A DNA stretch of 64,000 nt, from contig BQKZ01000272.1 of assembly GCA_036244855.1 (NCBI GenBank), forward strand, positions 1 through 64,000, written 5' to 3'. The translations under genes and the position numbers were made by a program. Positions 14,101 through 27,282 of the stretch are shown here, piece by piece. The DNA is from Temnopleurus reevesii (taxonomy: Eukaryota > Echinodermata > Echinoidea > Temnopleuroida > Temnopleuridae). The stretch's first letter is position 1. Each line of letters opens with the position of its first letter. The notes under the pieces were generated by a model that saw nothing but the letters and a program-made list of their open reading frames with translations, did not search any database and was not told the DNA's origin.

Positions 14101-17100
14101 AATTCTTTAGAATATTTTCTCATACAGGTATAAGAAGATATCATTTAGTTTGAAAATTATAATGAATATAACACATAGTTGTCAACTTTCTAAAATATTG
14201 ATAACTTGTATTATTATTTAAATTGAATGTATACCACGGAGATGAATAATTTGAGGAAAATGCATTTCATTCTGAGTCGCCCTTTATTTGATGGTGACAC
14301 ATTTTGTTCAGCTGGTTGGCTAGTCATATTTTAATTTCTAAGCTACTTGATATTCCAGAAGGTTGGTTTATCTGTTAATGAATGTCAACACCAATAAAAT
14401 TAACCAAACCTGGCCGACATCTTATGATCATTTCTGTTGTTGCTCTTTATTGATGATTCTTTAATGTACAATCGTCTTCCAGGATTTCCTCCAGTGGCTG
14501 TGTACTATAATGTTCCAGAGTTTAGGGGAGGGATTTGGATATGCAAGAAGAGCTACTTCACTCCATGTTCTCACAGCAATCCATTCCACTTTTCTGCCTT
14601 CGGATAAGGGTAATTAAATTTATTAATCATGTGTGCTAGTAATCATAGGATAACTTCAGTAATTTTGTTTAATATTTTGTTTCAGAAACTGCCAAATGTA
14701 CTTTAAAACTTTCTTAAAGTGCACTATTCGAGTAAAGAATTATATCTATCTACAAAAGCTCGCAGTACATCTCATGAACATTTAACACAGACAAAACTTG
14801 GATATTCTGTTGAGTTCTACAGCTCCCCATGCTCAATGCTTAATATTTGATTGTAATTCAATGGAATAATTGTAATGTCTATTTCAAAAGGCATGTAGCC
14901 AATATATTTTAGGCTATGTTTTCAACAGCTGTAAAATATAAGAATAAGAATACATGTGGAGAATTTGTAAGTAGTACCTCTTTTACAATCATGTGATCTT
15001 TAGGTTCCACACAATCAAATCTGTTGCTAAGATTGAAGGAGAAGGAAAGAAAAGAGTTTGATTTCAGATCATGACATTCACATTTTGATGGTAACACCAT
15101 TGAATGTTTCCTCCTAGGAGTGTTTGAAACGAGCACACTGTGGTCAGCAAGGAGAGTGGATCTCATGGTAGCCAGACTCACTGATAACTATGAGAGTAAT
15201 AGAATCATGGCCTTTGATCTGCTGGTTAGTCTTTCTCAAGACACTCTACGTTTACAGGTAAAAATAAACATTACATCATTTTTAATGATTCTTGTCATTA
15301 TGAAAATATCATGAAGCTTGGTTTTCTAGACATATCTATATTTGGAGCCAACCAATACATAATTGTACAAATTCAAGTTAGAGCTATTCAGTTTAATTTC
15401 TAGTTTTCAGTTGTGGATAAGATTTTAATCATCAAAGAGGCAAAACCAGAAATTATTACTCTTACAAAGAGAAGGAATAATTAAAATTTATGTTAAACAA
15501 CTGACTCTGGTGAAAAAAATTCAATGCTGAAATGAATAATCATTTGTATGTTTATCTATTCAAATTTATTAAAATGATTGATGTCACCCGTTCTTTCTTT
15601 TGCAACAGAACCCTAAAGAGCTTACGGATCGATACAGAGTGGCCTATGATCTTGCCATCAGCAATAGGCCGTACAACTGTGAGACAGCAGCGTACGTCTT
15701 CAGGCTCCTTGTAAGACAGTCCCATCCTAGTCTCCACTCCAGTCTCTCTCCTCAAACCTCTGATGTGCAATCCCAAGCTAGACTTGATACCAGGAGTTCT
15801 ATTGAAACAAATACACTGTGTGTTATTCAGAAGCTGTGTGATGCCCTTGCAGAACAGGTAGAAGTGGCTAAAGAGAGTCTACTGGAGGCTGTTGTTCAAG
15901 GCCCTATGTATGGAGTGCTTCACTGCCTGAGGATTCTTCTTGGTGACACAGATCTAAAGTGAGTTACTTTACAATGTCAATTTACCTTCCCTTAATCATG
16001 GTACAAAATTGATTAAGTTATTGAAAGATATACTCTTTTTCGTACAATAGGTTTATTAACATTGTTATGAAGTTTAATGTAGCATCCAGTTCATTTCTAC
16101 AATTATTGAATTTTTATCCAACTCGTGCTTTATTCTATTTACGTATGATTTATATAATACAGAACATTGCTAATGATGGAACAGTGGAGATATGTTGTTA
16201 CAACTCTCATTCAACTTTGCTTTGATGTTGCTGAAGTTGCTGCCACAGTAGTCTGCAACTCTTCACCCGAAGGTTTCATGCCAACTGAGCAAAAACAAGG
16301 TAAGCTTATCATGTTTCAAATAGTGCAATATTTGATGGATGCATATCGCTTTTATATCTCCATATAATATGTAGAGAAAAAAAAACACTTTGTAATTTGA
16401 AAATAATTTTACCTATTTCTTTTAAAATTCAAAAGGCTTTTCCTTTTGTATGATGTATACAATCATAGAACAACTTGCAACTCTTATATTACTCTGGAAT
16501 TTAAATAAAGTTTGCATGATAATTTCTGTTCTTTGTTTGTACATACATAAATACCCAAGATAATGGAGGATTACACTTGTATATATTAAACGGAATCAGA
16601 CATTTTTCAAAGAATAGTATATTTTCAACATTAGATGTTTGTCATTCATTCCATCGCAAAAACAATTGAATTCTAATTTTCTAAAGTCGATGAGGATGAA
16701 TCAACATCTCATACATCACCATGGCAACAAGAAGGAGATGAAGCAAGAAGTCAGCTGGAGACATATCATGTGACCCCTCAGATGATACTTGTGTGCTGCT
16801 GGAGAAGCATGAAGGAGGTCTCCTTGCTCCTGGGGGAGCTGAGTCAGAAAGCCCCCATGGAGAATGGAGATGGGCAGGGACTGGTGAAGAGTGAACAGGT
16901 GAGATATAAAGTTGCTGATGTGCTAATGAGTAAGGCAGGGCTAGAAATTGGATTTCATCGGGACACCATACACAAGGAAATTTTTATTAAGGGCACACTA
17001 ATACTTGAGACAAAATATTAGAGAACTGTAAAAAATTCAAAGAGGGTACCACAGCAAGCAGAGAGTGCACCCACAGCAGTTGCCCTGGGTTGCTTTAGGG

Positions 17101-20100
17101 TAATTCGAGCCCTGCTCTTAGGGGGAGCTTAGTCAGAGAGCTCTCATGGAGAATGGAGACAGGGAGGGACTGATGAAGAGTGAACAGGTAAGATATGCTC
17201 TTGGTATGTTAGTGAAGGAGGTCTCCTTGCTCCATGGAGATTGGGGACAGGGAGGGACTGATGAAGAGTGAACAGGTAAGATGTGATGCCCTGCTTTTTA
17301 AATGAAGGAGGTCTCCTTGCTCAGTAGGGAGCTTAGTTAGTTCCTATGGAGAAAGGACACAGGCAGTTGAGAGGAGTATACTCTAGAGGTGTTTTGCCAA
17401 AAATACAATCCTTACTCATGGTATGCTTTTAAATGGAGTATCCATTTATATCAATAATACCTGTGAGAAGTAATTAGGTGGATATAGTAAGCGATCTGTA
17501 GATCAAATTCTATTCACACCGACGATGTCTGGCATTGAATAATAAGATAATGCTCCCATTTTGCCGTTAACTGAATTATTTTTACCTTTCAACTAGCCTT
17601 ATGCACTATCCAATCCCTTTAATGATCATTTTAGACAGCTCTTATTTTATGACCAGGATTAGTTGAAATGATAATATTTTATATGATTTTATGTGGCTCA
17701 TACTCTTTTTTTTTATTAGCTCATCAAAACGTTTCCCATTGTTTTCATTCCAATTTGTTGTAGGTGGAATCAATTGGAAATTTCTTCATGAAGCTGCTCC
17801 GAGAGTCCAAGCATAGAGGAGCCTTTGAGTTGGCATATGCTGGATTCATCAAACTTACTACTAGGATATGGAGGTACATCCTTTTATTTAATTGAAATTG
17901 TTAAGTTAAAAGTTATAATTTGCTTGATTCTTTACTAAGCCAATGAAGATTCCTGATTGGTGAATGTAATTTGATTACAGGGTGTTCACGTCTTGTGTAG
18001 GTAGATATGATTGGAAGCGCATTAAATGATTGAATTGCATTGACATGAAGCCTGCTCTAAATTTTTTACAACATAGTCATTGTAGAAGAAATAGGAAATA
18101 GGAAATAGGAATTAATCAAAAATGGATTATGGATTAGTTCTATTTATGATATATTTTCATCTGTTTTGTGAACATATCGTGACATTTTGCTTTATTTTCA
18201 GTGAGCCAAGCAGTATCCATGGCCTGCCAGAGCAATGGTTGTCTGGTTTACTTCATGAGATAACAAGTAACCAATCAGCATTATGTGCCACTAGGAGAAG
18301 TGCTGGTATACCTTTTGCAATACAGGTAAGTAATTGCTTATTTGATATTGGTTTACAAAGTTCATTTTGTTATAAAAGGTGATGCAGGGGCATCATTCAC
18401 ACATATCACTCTGGTTGCAGTGTGTCTATGTATATACAACATAATGGCAAGGGCATCCTCCTTCTGATTGGAAGGTTGTGGGTTCAAAACCTGGCTAAGT
18501 CATGCTAAAATATGATATTTTGCCTTTTACCAGGTGTTTGCATTATGGAATGATTGAATCTTGTTATTTGTATTTTCTGTAGGCACTTATTGGACCAGAA
18601 CCCAAGGAGCTTGGCAAGCCTTGTTTTCAGAATACCATGACAACACTTCTCTAGCTAGCGTTACCTTCAACTCAGAATCAGGATCATACTGCACAGGTAA
18701 AGCTTATCATGTCAGAGTCAATAAACAATATTGAAGTGTTGAACTTCTAGATGGCAATGAAGTATTAGATTATTCCTCATTATATTGGATGTGCTCCAAA
18801 GCTTCATAATTTTCATAGAGGACAAAATGACAGGTACCAGGGTTAATTGACCGTTTATATAGTACCTTCTACTAGAAGCTTATTGTCACTTTTTTAAAAG
18901 ACCTATCTGTGTAGGACATTGAGTGCCATTTTCACAAATATCTTGCACTGGACTGGAATCATCTGGTGATACAATAGCTCGAGAAGAAGAAGACAAATAA
19001 GATAGGTCTCTTACATTCATACAAATGTGATTATGCATTTGTGGCATTTTTATGATGGATGTGACTAAAAGAGCGGGCGATCGGGAGGCCCACTTGTATA
19101 TGCTTATTGATGGATGACAACTCCAATTTTTAGGTCATTTGTTCCTAAAAGAATAGATAATGATCAAAATATATCTTTTGTTCCCAGGTGCATGCTCTGA
19201 ACATCCTGCGAGCTTTGTTCCGTGATACCAGACTAGGTCAAGAGGTCCTCCCATTCATAGGAGATGGAGTCAAAGCAGCCATCTTAGGGTTTGCTGCAAA
19301 ACTCTGGGCGGTGAGTCAAGATCTTTGTATTTCAATTGTATCTGTTATGATAAGAGTGATTGTAATTCATTTTATTTCCTTTCCCACTATGAAAGGGATA
19401 TTGATATACACCAATATCTTGATGCTGTACTTAGGAAGTTGGCTTCTTCGAAATAATGTCAGAGATCTACAATCACCAAACTAGTGGACTATGCACCAAA
19501 GTATCAATAGATCTTGAAGACTCTTAGAATCACTAAATGAAATGAACCACCCAATTTTAAGCTTCTATACCAGAATTCAGATCGATCAATATACCAATTT
19601 CCAAATTGACTATGCTATTACCAATAATTGATTCTTAGATACAATGAAATTGTTATCACCTAAGACCTTCAAACTATTCCAATTTACCCTTCCTCTCAGG
19701 TACGAAACTCTGCAACAATGTTGTTTAGCGCCCTCATTTCCAGAATATTTGGTGTTAAAAGAGCAAGGGATGAACTGGCCAGAAAGAATTGGTAGGTATT
19801 TCTTTCTACTGACTGGCATTTGTCCAGCAGAGAGTGGGAGAGAGTGAGAAAGAGGCAGGCAGACAGACAGACTGTTGTAATGAGAAAAGGAGAGAAACAA
19901 GTATAAAGAGTAGAAGGTTGAGGTAGAAAGATATAATTCTTTGGTTTAAAATATTCCAAATCATTTTGCCTGAGTTACATTAAGAGAGGAAGAAGACCTT
20001 TAATATGTTGATACTCTATTTAAGGCCGATATGTTTGATGATCTACTAACTTACATGTCAGACCAGAAAAACTGATGTATTTTTTTATCTCGGATGCGTG

Positions 20101-23100
20101 TAATTTAGTGTCGTGTGTAGTCTATTCCAATGTATTATTCAACTTGATTGGATTAATTTCACAAGAGGCTTAATTTTTTGGTGGCCGGCAAATTATTATC
20201 TGATGGCTACTAATTTCATTTATATTTTTGTTCAATGCTACATGAGTGAATGACCTCAATTAATAATGAAATCTCTTGCTTTGTATTTAGCATGACTGGT
20301 ACAGAATTCTTCTCCCGTTTCCCATCTCTACATGGTTTTCTCTTGGAGCAGTTTGAACAGGCATATGAAGCTGAGAAGGCATCCAAGTGAGTAGAATCAT
20401 AACAATAATGAAGATAGTAATACAGACAATTCGTAGAGATCATGTCAACTCTGCAGAGTGCCTAAGGTGCTTTTGCATTATTATTACCTTGGATTTAGCC
20501 CAGCAGGTAACAGCGCACATGGCACTTCATGGAATATACATTTCTGCTATTTCACTCCACCTGGTTTAAGTTCAGCATTATGCTTATAAATTTTCCGCTG
20601 AGTTGTGTTTCAAATCATGACCCTCTTATAGAAAGGTGAGAGTCGGAACTATGACACCACCACTGCACCACTAAGCTTGAATTTATTATCATAGGAATAT
20701 AATTTTCAATACTTTCTCTAACATGACTCCGTAGTTTTATTGCAGATCATGTAATGACATGGATAACAAGGATATATGCAAGATTTTCTTTTCAGAGTAT
20801 TAGTATTCAAAATTGAAAATATTTGCTATGTATGTAAGATTTAGAAAAATATCAGTATGGAAAACTTGTCCATATCAAATCACTTTTTAATTTAGATGAT
20901 CATGATTTTCGTCATTTTTATTTGCATCTGTTCTTTTCAGACCCGGTGTGACCGTGCTTCACCCCAGTCTATTCCCATCTCTACTCTTATTATCCAGACT
21001 CTACCCTTCACCCAATGATGCTAGTAATACCAATATGAGTATGACTCCATTCTTGCCTCATGTTATCAGGTAATGATATCACATTATAATAATAATAATA
21101 GATGCAATTTATATTGCGCACGTATCCACTCCGCAGAGTGCTCAAGGCCCTTTGCATTATTATTACCCTGGCTTTAGCCCGGCGTACACCAGCGCACATA
21201 CCATTTCAAATAATAAATATTCCTGCCAGGTACCCATTCACCTTACCTGGATTGAGTGCAGCACAATGTGGATGAATTTCTTGCTGAAGGAAATTAACGC
21301 CATGGGTGGGATGGTTGAAAGGTTGAAAGGCAAGAATCAGAACCACTACACTACGGCGCCTCCACATTGTCTTGGAATAACTTGATAGAATAAAACTTTG
21401 TAAAATAAATACTGTTTTTGTTTCCTACTTAAAATTTGTATTTTTTATCTTTCTTTTTCAATATTCAACTTTTTAGATTTATTATAACCTAACTGCTTTA
21501 TTCTTTATTTTGATATAATACTTGTCATTCGTCCAATCTTTTACATCTTTTACAGGTTAAGCTCCTCAATTTTTTATATCATTTTCTGTTATATTTGATT
21601 AGGGCTGGCTGTAGCGCAGTGTGTAAGACCCGCAGTATTGCAGCTACTGCCCTTGTTCCGCTGGTTCCACCCAATCAACTAGTCCACACATTACATCAGT
21701 TACTAGACAGGCTAATGGGAGCAGCAAATCATCCCNNNNNNNNNNNNNNNNNNNNNNNNNNNNNNNNNNNNNNNNNNNNNNNNNNNNNNNNNNNNNNNNN
21801 NNNNNNNNNNNNNNNNNNNNNNNNNNNNNNNNNNNNNNNNNNNNNNNNNNNNNNNNNNNNNNNNNNNNNNNNNNNNNNNNNNNNNNNNNNNNNNNNNNNN
21901 NNNNNNNNNNNNNNNNNNNNNNNNNNNNNNNNNNNNNNNNNNNNNNNNNNNNNNNNNNNNNNNNNNNNNNNNNNNNNNNNNNNNNNNNNNNNNNNNNNNN
22001 NNNNNNNNNNNNNNNNNNNNNNNNNNNNNNNNNNNNNNNNNNNNTAATTATGCTTATATAATGTCCTGCAATAATTTTGGGTAAAAAAAATAACAAAAAC
22101 AAAAGGTCGAAAAACAAAGAAATACATAAGAAATTCACAAAACAAAGAAATACATAAGAAATTAATGATGGTATCGGATTTTTTTTTCAAGAACATTAAT
22201 ATGAATGCTACAGAGAATATTTACACCAAAAATTATGATTCTAGGAGCTTTATTTTCTGCTTTAGAGCCAAACAATGATTTCATGCATAAATTAGCATAA
22301 TTAATTGAAAAAAAATGAAAATTTTCGAATTTTTTTACAATTAGGTAGAGTTTACCATAGGTGACGTATGTGCAAATTTTCGCGGCGATCGCGCGATCGG
22401 CGGCCGAATTCTCAAGGGGGGGTTGAATCAACCCCCCCCCTCGGCTATAGAAGACCCAAAAAGCCCGGCTATATTAGGGTTAAACAAGAAAAATGTTAAA
22501 GTGAAAACAAAGTTGTGTCAGTTGTGAATGATGAGGGTGATAGTTATTGGTCCTGGATATTCCCGGTTTCGTCAAGCACTATTGAATATGCATAAAGAGA
22601 TATTGTCAGGCAAATAAATTCCTCAAGTTAGAACCTCATGTTGTCAATGAGGGTTTGATCCCCTCATGAATTTTCTCTGCAAGAAATTTATCCACTTTTG
22701 TTACACTGTACACATGTAAAGATAATGAGTAATTTCAAAAGGTTTCCTTAAAAATGTTTGCTTGACAAGCATCCCATGTCCTGATTTTTCTGCACATTCT
22801 AACACGTAGATTCACTGCCTACTGGAGAAATACAGCAAAGACTCAGTATTACCTCACTCAATCCTGGATGACATAACTTCTACTATTCTACCAAGACTTC
22901 AACAACTCATTTGGCTTGCTTCAAGGTATAGCTTTATTATAAAAATCTATTTTTCTTTATGGAAATGCTGTTAACTATATATTAGTTTTATACCTTCAGT
23001 ATAGTTCATATGTTAATGATACTCTGAATTGGTATGTTGCTGAACTGAATTTGTTCTCAAGCGAGAGACCATGAGTATAGAGGTCATTTTTTTAAGTAAT

Positions 23101-26100
23101 TCACTTCTATGGGATGCAGTGGATTTGCATGATAATACATTTCATCAATTACCAGAAGTTTGTAGCTTTGCTTTTATGATCTCATCTCCTGACAGTCTCA
23201 ACCCAAGTCTCAACAGTTTTACAGAGGATTATTAAGATTCAAGCATGTAAATGATTTGTAGGTAATTCAAACATATAATTGAGTAGTAGGTAATGTCTTT
23301 ACCTCACATTTAGTTATGTTTTATTGTTCATGCCCATCAGATCCCAATTATCTTTATTCATGTTTCTTTCATTATTTATTATATTTGCAGACAAAACAAG
23401 TCCTACATCACACGAGCAGCCTTCACAGCGATTCTGAAGGACTTCTTTGTTGACACAAAATGGTTGCATACCACTGCAGTAACATCATCAAAGGCAGAAG
23501 ATACATCATCCATTTCTATTGAGGCGACTCTAGGAGGGGGTGATTGTGAATCACTGTTGCATTCAATCTTCAAATTGGCAACAGAAGAGATAAATGTTGG
23601 AAAACTCCATAAAACAACATCATCAAGTTGCCCTGGATTTCCTTTGTGGCAAGCAACATTTTCCTCACTTTGTCTAAAGTTGTGGGACACATCAACTTTG
23701 CAATCGATGGGACTTTTACAGAAAGGAGGCGAAGGTGATTCAGATAGTGACTCGAGTAACATACCAATGGGTGGTATGCCACACCTACCACATCAACTGC
23801 ATCAAGAACATGACCCACATGAATGCATATCTTTGAAGGATGCATCTAAGCTGGATTTACCAAATGACCTGCATCTCTATTTCCTTCAATCTCCATTCCC
23901 TGAAGTGAGAATGACCACCTTGACTCACCTCATTAGAGTAATGGAACAGTCCATATCTAGAGCCCCTAATAGGACTGCAAGAGATACTACTATACATTTA
24001 GGGGTGTGCAATGAACCGCAGTTGGTGAAACGTTTGATGGACATGATGGTAGGAGAGGATGATCATGAATGTTTAGCAAAGGTATGTTGTGGCATCTGGT
24101 CCTTTCCACTCCCGTTGCTATGCAAATAATATCCATGGCAAGACAATAGATTCATTTTATATTTAACTCTTGTGTTATGATTTGATTTAACGGAATGATA
24201 AAAATGCCTCGTGATGAATTGAGATTGTTCTCCTGTTTTAGTGAATGAAGAACTGTCTCTGATTTGTTGATAGTACAATCTGTTTCACAGGATATAAATG
24301 GTCAACACTTTGTGACTGTACACACTTCATACGAGTTTCAAAAGGGCAGAATTGTAAAAGTAAAGATGTAATTCTAAGATTGCATGTATGCATCTGAATG
24401 TTTTGTTTGATTTATGATACAGATATGTGTAGCAATCAGCCTTCTCCTTACCATCGTAATGCCACATCAGTTATCAGCGTCTTCATCATCATCGATATCA
24501 TCAGCTTTGGGTATAGACCCGAAGCTGTTTCTCACAAAATGCATCCATTTAGCAGACCAAAATGATACCAGGTGGGTCCTGAAATATAACCTTTGAAATA
24601 AGTGAATAACACTTGTTCAATATGTGATCAACCTTTAAATCAATTATTCTCATATATATATGCAATTACACTACAATGCTTATGTTGCTAAGTTATTGTT
24701 TTTTGCTTTATTTTATTTTAAATTGAATTTAAAAATTATTTGGTTTTTTATTTACATATTATAAATAAAAATAACAAAGCAATACAATGTAATACTCGAC
24801 TCAAAATGGGCGAGTAACCTGAAAGTGTAGATTGAGTTTTGGTTGCCTTACAAAAATGAATGTGTGGTTGATTTTAATTTACCAATGCTGCATATAATTT
24901 GTAATATACAATTCTCCTATTTCCTCTATATTTGATATTCAGAGAAGAGATACTCAGCGCAATAGTTTCTTTGACCGGTGCAATTCTCCCCTTTATGGAC
25001 AACGCTCATTCACAGGTACATACTTTACAACAAATTATTTTTATTACAATGAAAGTATGGGATTTAATTAGTTTAATTTCAATTAATTTTTTTTTTAATT
25101 ACTTTGATGTAGATGATCAATGAAACTACCAAATGAAATTATTATAGAATACAGAAGAAATTTTTGCAACAAAAACTTAGCAAATGAGAACCAAATGATG
25201 AATATTTGAAAAATCTCATCAGATTCTTGTCAAACTTTTATGCTACAAGTATTTCTGAAGGATTATACTAAATGTATGACTAAAATGCAATATTGTCTCA
25301 ATTTGTTAGAAAGAAATAAACTCCTACATCATTCATTGATTACATATGTGATGTTTCAAGAAACTTGCACCCCCTGCAAATTAATTGAAGCATAAATTCT
25401 GATTCATGTTTGTAGAAAACATTCATGAAACAAAGATTTTATATTTGAATGCTGATCAATTGCAAGTTTCAGTCTTGCAATGATGTAGTTTATTAAGGTA
25501 ACTTTTAAAGTTGCAAAGCATGAAGGAAAAAAGGGTTGACTTCAGTTTGATACTTTTATGTCAAGTTGAATACATGAGCTTGTTAGGTATGTGATGATTA
25601 TGCAAACCTGATGAAAAGTCCCTAGAACTTTATCTAGAGATGGTTTCAATGACGCATTGTTTGGAAACTATGCCAATATTTTCAAATACTTGTTTTGATG
25701 TTCAACATGATACTATCCAAACACATGTTTCCTTTCACCAAACCTTGCTTTCTGAAATGTTACCAGTCAGTTGATTAGAGAGATAGCTGGATACAGATAC
25801 TGTGTGAAGATTTGCATCAACAACTGTAGGGACTTGGTACCTGTAAGAAACTTGTATTTCTTATTCTTAAAATATTGGGTGTGCTTGAACACTTCTTAAA
25901 TTCTCTCATAATGGTAGATATGGTCAGAATTTTTTTTGGTGCTGAATATATACATTTTTCCTCAACAGCATTGTCAGGATAGTCTTCCCCTCCTTCAAAG
26001 ATGGACTAGTCTCCTTAAATCATGTAGCCAATCAGAGAGAAGCTCTCAGCTTAGACTTGCCGTTGCCAGGCTGTTTGATCAGTTATCTGTTTCATTGCTT

Positions 26101-27245
26101 GCTGTTCCGAAAGTACATCATGGTAAGATTCATTAATATCAGATGTTATATTTGCCATGAAAATACAAATTTGTAACAAACTTTTGTGAGTCATAGTGAA
26201 AGACATAACATATCATAAGACATGATAGACATAACAAAATAATGTTCTATCATAAATATTGATTAGATTTCTGTCAATTTTGTGCATGATATTTTGTCAA
26301 ATAGTTTTTTTTAATAAAGTCAAGTAGATAACGCAAGTAAAAGGGACAGTCCCGTTTGGACTTTAAACCTAAACATAGAAATTCCTGAGATTAGAAATCT
26401 GTTATCAATATCAGATGGTTTACAAATAGGGAGTGTAATGTTTTGGTTTTCTATCCTTTTTTGTTTTAGTTGTGTTTTGTTGGGGGTTTCTATGTACAGG
26501 TAATATCAAATAAACAATTTTCAAAGCATTCAAATTGATTATTGAACAAGAGCATTATCTTGATAACTGAATGATTTTTTTTAAAGCAAACTTTTTCTGT
26601 TTTTCTTTTGGTCGCTTGAATCCCCCCCCCCCCCATATCTCTTTCTCTCTCTCTCATTCTCGCTGTTTTTCCATATCTTATCCTCTGTCGCTCTCTCCAT
26701 CCTCCTACATCCCCCCCCTCTCTCTTCCTTTTTCCCTATTTATTTATTTTTTACTTATATTTTATGCTTTATTCATACAGGGTAACCCTACCATTGGCCT
26801 CTTTACTCCCTGTTCTCTCTTTATACATCTCTCTTCCTTAAGCTCTCTCTCTCTCTCATTTCTCTTTGTAGACTACGGTTGTGAATTCTAATTCTGAATT
26901 TGTTAGAGGCTATGATTATGAATCCTACTTCTAAATTTGCCTTGACCCTGTTATGCTTGATTCTTATTGCAGCTGACATTCAGTTATCTCTATGGAGGAT
27001 TGCGATGACCCTCTTACAAGATGACAATGATGATGTCAGACACACTGTGGCTAGGTGTGTCATGAAAACAGCACGGTCGGTTCAAGGTAGATATGCAATG
27101 AAAGTGATTGTTGTGATGATAGGGATGTCAATGATGATGATAACAATCCTGTTGATGTTGCAGTTACTGATGATGATGATGATGATTAGGATAAGGACAA
27201 TGATTATGATAATGATGATGATGAAAATGGTGATGATGATGGTGG

Positions 27246-27282
<37 letters not shown>

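Noticed and set aside
18441..18515. Possible tRNA gene
   Set aside because: Only a B-box-like segment is convincing; no acceptor stem or cloverleaf closes, so it was called a SINE fragment.
21644..22196. Open frames of ~155-164 codons across the N run
   Set aside because: They consist mostly of unknown residues; only the + strand part before 21736 is real coding sequence.
23403..23845. Minus-strand frames of 91-119 codons
   Set aside because: Antisense shadows of THADA exon 30.
26571..26891. 106-codon open frame, + strand
   Set aside because: Ser/Leu/Pro-rich translation of a pyrimidine tract inside THADA intron 33.
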